64,000 nt of DNA from Smallanthus sonchifolius (GCA_023525975.1 CM042043.1:35846001-35910000); one strand, 5' to 3'; positions 1-11,189 are shown, counted from the stretch's first letter. Numbers and translations are program-made. The notes: generated from the sequence alone by a model not told the origin.

Positions 1-153
1 GATAAAACGTTGACAAATGTTTTATTTTATGGATCTTACAAAAAAAAATATTTTTTTCTAACACGCTCATTAGAAAAAGATAAAACGTTGACAAACGTTT
101 TATTTTATGGGTTTTACAAAAAAATAATTTTTCTAACTCGCTATTTAGAAAAT
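1..153. repeat. Tandem duplication, unit about 78 bp
   Basis: Two adjacent copies start at 1 and at 79, each opening with GATAAAACGTTGACAAA and running through a T-rich stretch to a TTTAGAAAA-like end. They differ by scattered substitutions and small length changes in A and T runs. The window edge cuts the array, so more copies may lie upstream. A short open frame crosses the repeat but has no protein-like character. Confidence 0.8.
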
Positions 154-1033
154 TTTAAATACATTAAAACGCATTTTGAAACATTTATATTTTTATATAT
201 GATTTGATTTAACGAAACATGACTAAAACACATGAACTCGAAAGTGTTAAATCAAAACATTCGTAAGTACTCCTTTGAATAGAAACGAAGAAAAAAATGT
301 TTTTAAAACACAAATCGCATGGAAACAAAACTAGTTTGAGTCACAAGATATGGTTTTGAATACACGAACGGTGTTTTAAAAATTTGTTTTAAGATTGTAG
401 GAATCCGTTCGCGCATAAAAATAAAACACTTTTAATATTACGATTATAATACAAATAATCAAACCTATCTTGGAAAGCAAGTAAAATTACAAATACGAAT
501 ACAACTGAAAAATCACAAAATACAAGAACAAAATTCCGAATTTGACCGAGGATCGTGTTTGACACTGGGCCCTTAAAACAAATTCTGGGTCTCTCTCCGT
601 TTTGTTTCCCAGGGTACAACGGCCTAAACAGTATGTACTGGCGGGGAGAGCTCTAGCACCCCGAATTGAATCTTAAAGAAAATGGATGAAGTTGATTAAG
701 GAATTGTTGGAATTCTTTAGAGAAAAAGGAGAAAACACTAGAGAGATTGTGTTGTTTGGTGCATTTTCAACCAAGGAACACCTTGGTTTTTATACTTGAA
801 AAAGAAGTTAAAACACCTCATTCTCCATAAACTCATGATTGAACACTTCATGCTCCATAAACTCATGAGTTGAAACATCTTAAAACCTTTAAGATTCTTA
901 ACTAAAACATCCAACATTTAAAGACATGTTGAATGAATTTGAATTAGTCATAGTTGGTGCATCAACTAAAGAAACTTGAATAAAAAATAATACAAGTTTA
1001 TATAATTTTATTTTCACAAAATATTTTCCAACA
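154..1033 (-). mobile_element. Copia-type LTR fragment, minus strand
   Basis: Read on the minus strand, the stretch starts at 1033 with TGTTGGAAAATATTTTGTG, a start typical of plant copia LTRs. It then runs through A/T-rich DNA into a GC-richer part at about 540-660, as expected of an LTR leader. The other end is not identifiable and may lie outside the window. No open frame looks coding. AATAG at 1034-1038 could be a target duplication, but its partner is not visible. It may be a solo LTR or the end of a longer element; I infer the family from its terminus only. Confidence 0.4.
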
Positions 1034-1464
1034 AATAGCAAGTGGGCCAGGAGCACGCTAGAAATTGATTAGCAAGAAGGTTAGAACCTAATTAGCAAGT
1101 GGGTCAGGAGCACGCAAGAATCTGATTAGCAAGTTGGTCAGAAGCAAGTTCAACAAGTTAGTGAACAAAATCTGATTAGCAATTTGGTCAGAATCACGTA
1201 AACCTGATTAACAAGTCAATCACAAGCTCAACAAGTTAGCGTGGAAAATCGGATTAGCAAGTTGGTCTGAATCACGTAAACCTAATTAGCAAGTCAATCA
1301 GAAGCTGGAAAAATCGGTTAGTAAGTTGGCTATAAGAAAGCAAGAAAATTTAATCTTTTGACAAACAACAAGAAACTGATCATCTGGAAGTTAGCAAGGA
1401 AAACCAACAAGTTAGCAAGAATCCAAATATAGGCAAGAAGAACAAAGAAAGAAAGCAAGGAAAC
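1034..1464 (+). repeat. Degenerate repeats in the leader of a copia element
   Basis: The phrases ATTAGCAAGTTGGTCAGAA, CAAGTCAATCAGAAGCT and CAACAAGTTAGC recur many times between 1034 and about 1420. They form irregular, partly compound units of roughly 50-75 bp. The tract ends just before the copia gag start at 1465, so it occupies the untranslated leader between the expected 5' LTR and gag. The expected 5' LTR and a TGGTATCAGAG-type primer-binding site were not found here. Confidence 0.65.
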
Positions 1465-2050
1465 ATGACTGGCAAAGAAGACAGCAATTCAGAAAATGTA
1501 TCCAGCAATACAACACCAATTCGTGAGCTAGAAAATGTTTCACTTCAATATCCTAAGTTGACTGAAACAAATTACACCACTTGGGCATTTATGATGGAAA
1601 CAGTATTAAAGGCTTATGACCTTTATGAAATAATCGATGCTAAAGAAGGAATAGACTTAGAATTAAAGTTCAAAATATTTGAGCAGTTTTAGTCCAGAAA
1701 GCATGTATACACACCTTGAGATGTGAATAGGAGACTTTGAGGATGAAAAGAAATGAAACGAATCGGTAAGTGACTTTGTGGGCAAATTAGGCAGCATAAG
1801 AGCCAAGTCTAAACGTCTTGGTAGTACTCTAAAGGATAAGACAACTGTTTGGAAACTACTTAACTCAATCTTAATAAAATTTCTACCAACCGTGGTAACT
1901 ATCGAGCAGTATTATGAAATTAACACGATGTCATTTGAAGAAACAATGTGTAGAATAACAACATTTGAAGAACGCATCAAAATTAAAGATGAAACAAAAG
2001 AAAACTCTCAAGACGAACTTCTGATGGCAAGTTCAAACAATCAAGGCTGT
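1465..2050 (+). pseudogene. Copia gag, N-terminal part (UBN2-type), interrupted
   Basis: Capsid-like gag of a small copia retrotransposon. The first frame (1465-1692) carries the YPKLTETNYTTWAF segment typical of the start of plant copia gags (DUF4219). A stop follows at 1690, with a short degenerate stretch. A second frame from 1778 carries the UBN2-like region, including VGKLGSIRAKSKRLGS-type sequence and the MSFEETMCRITTFEERIK helix. Comparison with the family suggests a deletion plus frameshift between the two frames. The gene is then cut at 2050 by an LTR element, and its zinc-knuckle part resumes at 8729. The repeat-rich leader lies immediately upstream. The family assignment is solid; the subfamily is not determined. 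Confidence 0.8.
2046..2050. repeat. Target-site duplication GCTGT, left copy
   Basis: GCTGT stands directly before the element start TGTAACATCC. The same five bases follow the element end at 8724-8728. Together with TG...CA termini this fixes the boundaries of the LTR element to the base. Confidence 0.9.
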
Positions 2051-4082
2051 TGTAACATCCCAAAAATTTGAACGCTAATGGTTCGGGTCGGAGGACGACC
2101 CAAATCTCTATTAAACGGATGTGTTAGCATAGTGGGGGGCACAAATTGGTATATTGATGGATCATAAAGGGGTCAGGTAGCCACGATTGGTAGAAATTTT
2201 AAATACCAAATACTAGAGTGCGAATCCATAAGGATTTAAATACCGTCACTAGGCAAACCCTAGACGGGTCGGCCTAGAACTTGTGTATGACAACGATAGG
2301 GAGCCGCTAGAGGGGTGAAGATGGCCGGATAAGAAAGGAAGAAGCGGCGTGGAGGCGGCAGTGAGAGACGAGTGAACGGTGGAGATCGGATGTGAGGGAG
2401 TGGCGTGAGTATGATGACCCGTTTGGGTGGTAGTCGGCTGCCGAGGGAGAGAAAGAGGAGGGAGGCGGTGTTGGCCGCCGGGACTGATGTGGTGGCAGTG
2501 TGCGGGGCTGGAGACGCTTCCTGCTAGGCTTAGACGCAACCATGAAGACGGTAGCATGGCAATGACGATGGTGGTGCACGGTGGTGTAGCACAGTGGAGC
2601 ACGGGAGTTCTCAGTGGCGGCACCCGGTTGCGATGGTGCGCGGTGGTATTCAGGTATGGGTCGGGAGGAAGTGGGGTTGCATGGCGATGTTAGGGTTTTC
2701 GCATGGCATGGTTTGCATGCGTGCATGGGGCCCGGTTCGAATGCTTGGGTTCCAAGCAAGTCAAGGATTACCCGATCCGTGTAAATCTACACAGTTAGAG
2801 TTTCGTGGGGAATGACTGACAAGCGTTACGGAGTTATTATTTTATTAAACATTATTCGATGTACGGGTTGAATGTGTTCTGATCAGGAATCATGCGCTTG
2901 ACATGTGATCGAACGTGTTAAAGAGCGAGGACTAGATCTTGGCATAACTAGTGAGTTTCTAATTCCCTACTCTTTATATGTGTTAGTACTTTTAGGGCTA
3001 TCGTGCACGCTTAAGAAACCAGTCTAATTTATTAAACGACTTAAAGGTTTTGGGTTTAACCAGAGATGTTTTAGGCATTAAATATTATGTTATGATTCAG
3101 AGGGTCTGCGGGGTGTCAGCGTACATTATTGGTGTTAGGATTAAGAGATTTGTCAATGTGTGCGTTGTGTTAAGGGTTAGTCAGGGGGAGTCGGGATATA
3201 AGCTAAATGCTTATGAATACGCGTATGATACGTTATTCTAGTGTTATGTGTGGGGTGCAAGTGTAAATAATGAGTCATGTGAATGATAGAATGATGTTAA
3301 ATGTTATGTGTTATTTGTTTGTGTCGTTGTCGTTGTGGCACGTCGAGTATTGTGTTTGCGTCTTTGTCTTATGACATGGAAAACGGGACGTGAAGGACGA
3401 AGTCCTTCGGGAACTCACCAATGGTGACATTATTCAACATGTGAATGATGAGCTTGGGGTATGTTTAATGCCCTGACAAGGGTGTAGTGATGAGGTGTGT
3501 GTTTACGTGTATATATTTAGGTGTTGAAATGTATGCACGTTGAGCTATATTTATTATGCATGTGATGGTATTAATGAGGTATATAGGTGATATTAATGTG
3601 ATGATGATTATGTGACGTGTAGATGATATTATTGTGGAATGTAGAGTTAGATTGACCGTTGCGTCGGAGTTAGGATGTGACACTTATAACTGTCATGTCA
3701 GTTAATTGGTGAGAGCCTCTGTCTAGGTTGAGTAAGTTAGTGTCTAGGTATCTATTGTCTTGATCAGGTTTGGAATTAATATGTGTAGTAGACTTGCAAG
3801 TGGTTCGTGTGTAAGTCTGATCTAGGTCGGTGAGACTTACTGAGTATAACTATGGGACGAGTCTTGGGAGGTGAACCTTTTGGGATATCATAAGATAATG
3901 GGGGTTATCTATATGATCATAAATTATAATAAAATATTTTGTAAGGACCGGAGTGCCTTGAGTAAAGATCAAACAACTTTCGTGATTAGATGACTTTTAA
4001 TTAAATTAAACAATTAGAACTCATCACCGTAGCTGATTTTGTGTGTACGTTATATTGTTTTGCAGGTGGGCTTTGTGGTCAA

Positions 4083-4300
4083 TAGGGCTGTTCAAAAAGC
4101 CCGTGGCTCGTGGCTCGCTCGAAGTTCGCTCGAAAAAAGCTCGGAAAAAGCTCGGCTCGGGAAAAGCTCGGTTTTAAACGAGCCGACCCGAGCTGGCTCG
4201 AATTCTAAACGAGCCGAGCTCGAGCTAGGGTTGGCTCGGCTCGGGCTCGGCTCGTGGCTCGGCTCGTGGGCTCGGCTCGTGGCTCGGCTCGTCTAAATAA

Positions 4301-4342
<42 letters not shown>

Positions 4343-4800
4343 ATATATGTGTTATATTTGAAATATGATGTTTTGATTTTTTAAGTTAATTTGTTTTCAA
4401 AAACTCTGAGTTTTGGACTAAAATTTTACTTTATCTACAATTGTATTTACTCTCTACTTTGTAAGTTTTGGGTTATCTATGTTTTTTTTTGTATTTTATA
4501 TATTGTCCCTTCCATCTATTTAGTTTTTTGAAGACAATCAACTTCAAACCGAGAATAAAATATTTTTTTTGTTGTTTATATATATATTAATATGTAAAAA
4601 AAAATTTAAAAAAAAAAAAAAAAACGAGCTAGCTCGACGAGCCACGAGCTGGCTTGAGCTTTTTACGAGCCGAGCTCGAGCTCAACTTTTCAGCTCGGAA
4701 AAAAAATCGAGCCGAGCCGAGCTGGCTCGTTTAATTTCGAGCTCGAGCTCGAGCTCGAGCCAAGCCTGGCTCGACTCGGCTCGGCTCGTTTACAGCCCTA
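4083..4800. mobile_element. hAT-type MITE in the 5' LTR
   Basis: Terminal inverted repeats TAGGGCTGT and ACAGCCCTA are exact reverse complements. The 8-bp duplication GTGGTCAA lies at 4075-4082 and 4801-4808. The 3' LTR holds a single, nearly identical target (GTGGTCGA) at the corresponding place, so it preserves the empty site. The 718-bp element has arms rich in GGCTCG and GAGCTCGAGC motifs that can pair with one another, around an AT-rich core with a TA microsatellite. There is no transposase frame. An 8-bp duplication is the hAT hallmark. Confidence 0.92.
4305..4339. repeat. TA dinucleotide microsatellite
   Basis: An uninterrupted TA run of about 17 units lies within the AT-rich core of the hAT MITE. 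Confidence 0.95.
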
Positions 4801-5001
4801 GTGGTCAACGTATCTTGGCTTGGAGAGCGATGTTACTCGGATTGGTGTGCATACATTCGTGAGGTAAACTTATGACGTTAACTAATAATAATAGATTTTG
4901 AAATACTTCTGCTGTAGTTTGATTTATAACATATGTGTTTTAAAGAGAATAACCCGTTATGAGAACCAACTGTAGGATGCCTGAGTCGGGGTCTTAAAAG
5001 T

Positions 5002-5020
5002 TGGTATCAGAGCCATGGTT
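5002..5020 (+). promoter_or_regulatory. Primer-binding site (initiator tRNA-Met type)
   Basis: TGGTATCAGAGCCATGGTT follows the 5' LTR by three bases. The TGGTATCAGAGC core is complementary to the 3' end of plant initiator tRNA-Met and primes minus-strand DNA synthesis in most plant LTR retrotransposons. Confidence 0.9.
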
Positions 5021-7497
5021 TAAGAGAAAATTGGTGTTTTTACTAAAATAAAATGCCTTAACTTAAACTGAAAATGGGACGAGGGTGAAACGAATGCCAC
5101 CACGAGTAACCGCGAGCCAAGAGGTACGTCCTTTGAGTTATACATTAGTTGTTAGAGTATTAATTGTGTAGTGTAACACAACGTGAGGTTGTGTGGTATG
5201 ATTAGGTGAACTCATGTTTTGTGTGTAAGTAATGTGGAGTAGCATTAATTGCGTTATGTGAAATAGTTTGGTGTGTTAGCATGATTAGTAATTTTGTGTG
5301 TAACCTTGTGTGGTATGCATTGGTGATGAATATGATGATTTGTTATATTATTGTTGGGTGTTATGTGAGTTGTGCAGGATGCATGTGCATCCGGTGCATG
5401 TGAAAGGTAGAAAGCTAGTGTGGACGCGATGGGAAAAGTTTAGAATCCAAACAGTAACGTGGGCCAACAAATCACATTTGATCACCGTGATTTGGTAGTC
5501 TATGATTACTCTCATATTCTGTATTTGTGACCATAGTAATCACTCCAACGTTCTATCTTGATTAGGATTAGGTGGCTAAGACAAAGTGTATGATATTTGG
5601 ATAGCTTGGAACTCTTACAAAGAGGAGTGTGGATCGATATGTCAAGCTGATGGCCGCCGTAGATAGAGCTAACAGTGAGGTGGGGGTGTGTTGGCACATC
5701 TCGCGCCAAGTGTGACTGGAGCTTTGGTCGATAACATACCGCGTGGACCTATGATTGGAAAGACGGGATGGGGAAGGAGAGTAGTGTCAGTTGTACGTGA
5801 TTTTCCTCCCGGATGTGGACCTGCATGGTTAAGAGAGCTTTATTTCATGAGGAACCATAGGATGACACGCCAGATGCACATGTCGGGGTCTAGTAGTGAT
5901 TTTGCAGGAAGTGTTTGGTATGCTCGATAGCTTGACGATTAGTTAGTGTGGCAGTTGTCACAATAGATTTCAGAGTGATTTGACGTTTTGACTTATTAGA
6001 CATTTACGTGGAGTGATGCTCAATTCGAATATTGATTAATTGATTTTGACATTTATTGTGAGTTCACTGCATGGTGATTGGAGCATAGTTAATGATAATT
6101 GCGTGTGTGACGGCGTATGATTATGTGCGTAGTAGTGGAATATGTGTGGTATGATGTGATTGTGTGAGTGCATTCTAAATGACGTGAGTTAAAATTAAAG
6201 GTGATCTTTGTTGTGATACTAGAATGTGGTTGATTAGATTGTGTGAGTAGACTTGTATAGACATGAGTTTTGAATTTGTTTGTGTTTACGGTCTTAAGAT
6301 AGTGTCACCTATGTGTTAATGTCTAGGTGATGTTTGGAGTGCAGTGGGTGCATTGCACCTTGTGTGAGTATTCAGGACGGGGTCTTGTGGGAAATGATGA
6401 TTTTAAATATTATGTGTAAAGCGATGACTTGTGTTTAGGTTGAGTAGTGGGTTGTCATGAACCAGTGGTACAACCGTGTGAACTCGGTGTGAGTATGTGA
6501 TGACGTGTGGCAAGGGCTATCGTTGTAATGATTAGAAAATAGAGTTCAGGAGTGTGTATGTCTATAAATGACGAGTTTATATCGGGTATACGTAGATTTG
6601 CTCAGGTTTAGCTAGTTGCGTGTGCACTTGGTGCGAGTTAGACGATTGAGATACTATATACCTATATATGCATAGAACATGATAGGTTTTGTTATTATGA
6701 ACTAAAGTTAGAGGTCCTACACGCTTAGTCGCGCATAGGATGTGTGGCGACTCAAGCATAGTGTTTCCATCCTGAAGGTTTCTCAATGTTGATACATTGA
6801 GGTGATACGAGAAGTTTTGACGTCATTCGAGATGATTAACGAGGTGCTCTTATGAGATACATATACTTACATCTCGGGAATGTAGAGCACGAAGCCAACA
6901 AGTGGAGCTGTGAGAGTTGATGAGAAAAGCGTTACGTGGGCGCTGGATTGGAGATAGTTATGATGTGATCGAAGCGACGACACTAATGATTCCAGCACGA
7001 GGTAAACGAAGGGACGATAGGTTCTCCATGGAATACGTTACATATGAAGAATCCTGCCAATTTAAGATACAGGAGGAATGAGAATGTCTTCTCCGAACGA
7101 GACAAGGGGTGGATGAGGCTTGTAATAAGATGGACTTCATGTTCGCAGTTGATAGACGAGACGCGGTCGGTGATTGCGTGATAATGATTTAGCAACAACA
7201 AAGAAAGTGGAACGAAAGACGGGTAAGTGCAGGATTGTACATAAGTTCTTGTGAACGAGATGTCTACGCTGGTACCCATATGACAATATATAAAGGGGCA
7301 AGCTCTTACAGAGCATCGAGGGAGTTTACGTTGGGATTTTAGAACAGACATAGTTGTGGTGTGCAAGTTTTTAAGATCATCTGAGGACGGCGATCGAGGC
7401 ACTAATGCTAAGAGGCACATGCTTACCTATAGGCGTGATGAACGCAAGGTATTGCAGTAAAGAGATACTGTAGTTAATGATTGGGAGGGTCTATGGG
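5021..7497 (+). other. Internal region of the LTR element, no pol
   Basis: About 2.5 kb between the primer-binding site and the 3' LTR. A short frame from ATG 5094 starts MPPRVTASQE, as many plant gypsy gags do, but stops within about 25 residues. Later open frames (for example 5688-5930, and 6983-7420 on the other strand) show no retroviral-type motif. I read the region as decayed or replaced internal sequence. No alternative gene is recognisable. Confidence 0.6.
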
Positions 7498-8723
7498 GTT
7501 AAAGGTTTTGGGTTTAACCAGAGATGTTTTGTGCATTAAATCTTTCGTTAAGAGAGTTGTTAATGTGTGCGTTGTGTTAAGGGTTAGTCAGGGGGAGTCA
7601 GGATATAAGCTAAACGCTTATGAATACGCGTATGATACGTTATTCTAGTGTTATGTGCGAGGTGCAAGTGTAACTAATGAGTCATGTGAACGATAGCATG
7701 ATGTTATATGTTATGTGTTTGTATCTGTTATTTGTTTGTGTTTGTGTCGTTGTCGTTGTGGCACGTCGAGTATTGTGTTTGCGTCTTTGTCTTATGAAAT
7801 GGAAAACGGGACTGTGAAGGATGAATTCCTTCAGGAAGTCACCAATGTTAACATTATTTAACATGTGAATGATGAACTCAGGGTATGTTTAATGCCCTGA
7901 CGAGGGTAACCCTGACGAGGGTGTAGTGAAGAGGTATGTGTTTACGTGTATATATTTAGGTGTTGAAATGCATGCAAATGTTGAGCTATATTTATTATGC
8001 ATGTGATGGTATTAATGAGGTATATAGGTGATATTAATGTGATGATGACTATGTGACGTGTAGATGATATTATTGTGGAATGTAGAGTTAGATTGACCGT
8101 TGTGTCGGAGTTAGGATGTGGCACTTATAACTGTCGTGTCAGTTAATTGGCGAGAGCCTCGGTCTAGGCTGAGTAACTTGGTGTGTAGGTATTTATTGCC
8201 TTGATCAGTTTTGGAATTAATATGTGTAGTATACTTGCAAGTGGTTCGTGTGTAAGTCCGATCGAGGTCATTGAGACTTACTGAGTATAACTGTGGGACG
8301 AGTCTTGGGAGGTGAACCTTTTGGGATATAATAAGATAACGGGGGTTATCTATATGATTATAAATTATAATAAAATTTTTTGTAAGGACCGGAGTGTCCT
8401 GAGTAAAGATAAAACAAATTTCGTGATGAGATAACTTTTAATTAAATTAAGCTATTAAAACTCACTTAGCGTAGCTAACTTTGTTTGTACGTTAGATTGT
8501 TTTGCAGGTGGGCTTTGTGGTCGACGTATCTTGGCTTGGGAAGCGATGCTACTCGGATTGGTGTGCATGCATTCGTGAGGTAAACTTATGACGTTAACAA
8601 TGTTAAGCACTAACAATAGATTTTGAAAGACTTCCGTTGTAGTTTAATTTATAGCACATGTATTTTAAAGAGAATAACCCATTATGAGAACTAACTGTAG
8701 GATGCCCGGGTTGGGGTCTTACA
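7498..8723 (+). repeat. 3' LTR of the non-autonomous element, 5' part missing
   Basis: Aligns with 3041-4998 of the 5' LTR once the MITE is removed and ends GTCTTACA before the GCTGT duplication. Landmarks repeated in both are AAAGGTTTTGGGTTTAACC at the start and ACTGTAGGATGCC near the end. The first about 990 bp of the LTR, including its TG start, is absent, so the 3' LTR was probably shortened by deletion after insertion. Confidence 0.85.
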
Positions 8724-8728
8724 GCTGT

Positions 8729-8991
8729 GGTAAAGGATGTGGAAGAAACCTTAACAAAGAAGAAATTGGTTATGGAATAGGTATGGGTGGAGGTTTAAAA
8801 GATAAAAGCAAGTTTTGGTGCTATGAATGTGGAGAACTCAGTCATTTTGCAAACAAATGCCCCAAATGGAAGGACAAGGAGAAAAACAAGCAGCAAGAAT
8901 CCAATCTCATCTATGATGAAGATCCAACACTATTGTAAGTCAAGCAAGAAGAAGACCTTCTTTAAACTATATTTAGTTTAAGGGGGACTAT
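8729..8991 (+). pseudogene. Copia gag, C-terminal part with zinc knuckle, and polypurine tract
   Basis: The gag interrupted at 2050 resumes after the LTR element. A glycine-rich stretch leads into a CCHC zinc knuckle, CYECGELSHFANKC, which binds nucleic acid during RNA packaging, followed by a lysine-rich tail ending at 8938. There is no protease or RT after it. Instead a purine-rich tract (AAGGGGGAC at 8980-8988) leads directly into the 3' LTR at 8992. The host copia was therefore a short gag-only, non-autonomous element with roughly 850 bp of internal DNA after gag start once the insertion is removed. Confidence 0.8.
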
Positions 8992-9465
8992 TGAAAGTAT
9001 TAAACAAAATAATAGTTTGGGTCATTTGTGTCATTCCTACATAGTTAATGTGAGGCCGCGAAGCCCGTAAGCTTCTCTCGTTGGATTTACTCAATCAAAA
9101 GTGGTTTATATACTGTAATATCATAAAGGAACTTAATTGCAACGGGATTACATTCATTGTTCATATATCATAAGTTCTCAATTTATTTAAAACTTTCACA
9201 TATTGTCTAAAAAAACATAAACATAGGACGAGATATTAGTTTGGAGCTAGGTAGCCATCCTTGAAATCTAGCCAACCCCGTTTAACATCTTTATTCATTC
9301 CTTTTATTTACCTGAAGTGCATATTAAAAGTCAGCTAACGCTAGTGAGTTCTAGTTTAATTAATTAGGAAATCATCATACATTCATCATGAAATCATCAT
9401 ACTGATTTTGTATACTTAAACATAAATCATAATCATTCAGTTTAAGCACATAAAGATTAATTCGT

Positions 9466-9775
9466 AACGTCCGTCTACTGAAGTAGCCGTCTTAACTTCT
9501 GTCTACATTTGTAGACATTTCATCATCCGTTTACCTAAGTAACCGTTTCATCATCCATCCTACCGTCGTGGTTCGTTTCATCATCCGTTTGCCCAAGTAA
9601 CCGTTTCATCTGTCCTGCATCCGTAGTCCGTTTAAGATACCGTCTACCGTCGTAGCCGTTTCATCCTCTGATTACGGAGGTAATCGTTCCATCCGTCTAC
9701 CGTAGTAGCCTTTTCAAAATCCGCTTAGTGAAGTAACTGTTTCATCCATTCTACATCCGTAGTCTGTTTAACACA
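9466..9775. repeat. Degenerate short repeats (CCGTTTCATC family)
   Basis: Variants of CCGTCTACCGTAGTAGCCG and CCGTTTCATC recur about ten times inside the solo LTR at an irregular spacing of about 20-40 bp. Confidence 0.65.
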
Positions 9776-10020
9776 TAACCCATTATACTTTATTGTCTGT
9801 CATGGCATGTTTACACACATAGCCCATTATACTTTATTGTCTATGGTGGCATGATTACACATATAGCCCCCATTATACTTTATCGTCTATGGTGGCATGT
9901 TTACATATAGCCTATTATACTTTATCGTCTATGGTGGCATGATTACACATATAGCCAATTATACTTTATCGTCTATGGTAGCATTCTTAAATATAGGTCA
10001 TTTTACTTTACCATTTATGT
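9776..10020. repeat. Tandem repeat, unit about 50-55 bp, five copies
   Basis: Each copy contains ATTATACTTTATCGTCTATG then GTGGCATG and TTACACATATAGCC. Copies vary slightly in length, and the last is the most diverged. The array lies within the reverse solo LTR. Confidence 0.8.
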
Positions 10021-11189
10021 TGGCACATTGACACGTTTAGCCACATAATACATCATCATTCATATAGGCATGGAATTACACTTAGTCATTTCATACTTTA
10101 TTATTCGTCTCTATATTTAACCATATAACATTTATCATCATACGAGTATGCATCCCAATCCAAAAGTTAAAGACAAGGGGGACCCAGAACTCACCTAGAG
10201 TACCATTTACTTTGGAAACTAATAAGCTTCGGGCTAGACGAGTGCTATGTGATCTATACGAAATCAACAAGTGAAATCTATCAATCTTTGTTAGTGTCTC
10301 CTATAGTGTCGCCTGGTGGTAGGGACAGTGTTGTTAGATCAATGTCACTATAAATATCGTTATGGATATAGTGTCATCACAATTAGTGTCGCCTAAAATT
10401 AGGGTTTCTTCCCCAACCAGCCGCGACTAGCATCGCCACTTAGTGTCGTAAGATGAAAATCTTCCCAAACATGCCCGTTTTTTATCACGGATCGCAACTT
10501 TTTACGTTAAATCGTTTATCTAGCTTCTATGAAACTAGATCCAGGATTTGTTCGTCATTTTACACGTAAAAGCATGATCTTTGAGATGAAAACCTTTGTT
10601 TTACCCCTAAACCCCATTTTAAGCAAAAAACATAGATTTTAGGTTGACGGTGTTTCTTCATGCTTTCTTGATCACTAACGATGGAGAAGAGTGTAGGAGC
10701 ATATTTTGAGCAATATAGAGGGTTTTTGAAAGCTTTCTCTCTTTAGAACCTCCCCCCACCCCCTCTCTCTACGAAAAAGGTGAACTTTTCGGGGAATGGA
10801 GGCTCAAGTTGATGGCTGCTAGGGTTATACCCTTCTCCCTCATGTTTCATTCGTTCTGAAAAAAATACCTAGATTAGTCCCGGATCTTTTATTTCCTTTC
10901 TTTCTTATTATTAATATTTTTCGCGGGGTTTTCGGGTGTTACGGTTAATATTAAAGTCAAAAGTGTAATTCATAGAAGTAAAGAGGTCTATATATAAAAT
11001 TAGAAACTGATTTTAGGTGTGTGTCAATTCATAATCGATGCATCAGTCAAAATTAGGGTTACAAATACCCCTTTGAACCATATGTATGTGTTTTGTTGAA
11101 TATATGAACAATTAGGAAGCATGCTCAAGATTATGCAAGTTTATCAAATTTTGTTCTTTTTAATCCAATTTTGTTCTTGATTACCAACA

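Larger units (their letters stand above)
2051..4998 (+). repeat. 5' LTR of the non-autonomous element
   Basis: Bounded by TGTAACATCC at the left and GTCTTAAA at the right, just before the primer-binding site. The part 3041-4998, minus a hAT MITE at 4083-4800, aligns with 7498-8723 with few differences. The first about 990 bp (2051-3040), which includes GC-rich sequence at 2280-2760, has no counterpart in the 3' LTR. Open frames in that GC-rich part overlap on both strands and look like composition effects, not genes. Confidence 0.8.
2051..8723 (+). mobile_element. Non-autonomous LTR retrotransposon inside copia gag
   Basis: The element starts TGTAACATCC and ends GTCTTACA. It is flanked by GCTGT duplications and splits a copia gag. 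A long 5' LTR is followed by a primer-binding site matching the 3' end of initiator tRNA-Met (TGGTATCAGAGC at 5002). About 2.5 kb of internal DNA without pol follows, then a shortened 3' LTR. With no protease, RT or integrase visible in any frame it fits a LARD-like derivative, probably of a gypsy element given the LTR style and a vestigial MPPR-type gag start at 5094. It would need proteins from another element to move. Confidence 0.85.
9049..10943 (-). mobile_element. Solo LTR in reverse orientation
   Basis: Flanked by GTTAA at 9044-9048 and 10944-10948. On the plus strand it starts TGTGAGGCCG and ends GGGTGTTACG. On the minus strand this reads GTAACACCCG..., the usual start of a gypsy LTR, with its terminal base changed. 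There is no coding content, so it is a solo LTR left by LTR-LTR recombination. It contains two repeat tracts at 9466-10020. Confidence 0.75.
8992..11189 (+). mobile_element. Copia 3' LTR (about 300 bp), split by a solo LTR
   Basis: Starts TGAAAGTATT after the polypurine tract and ends ATTACCAACA at 11189, giving TG...CA termini. The two halves, 8992-9048 and 10949-11189, are separated by a reverse-oriented LTR insertion with a 5-bp duplication. The joined length is near 300 bp. No matching 5' LTR is visible upstream of 1465, so the 5' end of the element may be lost or outside the window. Confidence 0.65.

Noticed and set aside
2249..2815. Overlapping open frames of 73-150 residues on both strands
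   Set aside because: They lie in a GC-rich block of an LTR, overlap in several frames, and are Pro/Ser/His- or Gly/Arg-rich as expected from composition. No domain or conserved motif.
4039..4862. Plus-strand frames rich in Ala, Arg, Leu and Ser
   Set aside because: Produced by GGCTCG and GAGCTCG repeats of the hAT MITE, not by a gene.
6577..7420. Minus-strand open frames in the LTR element's internal region
   Set aside because: No retroviral or host domain; frames overlap and have no supporting context.
9466..10020. CRISPR array
   Set aside because: The repeats are adjacent and degenerate without unique spacers of constant length, and the context is a plant LTR.
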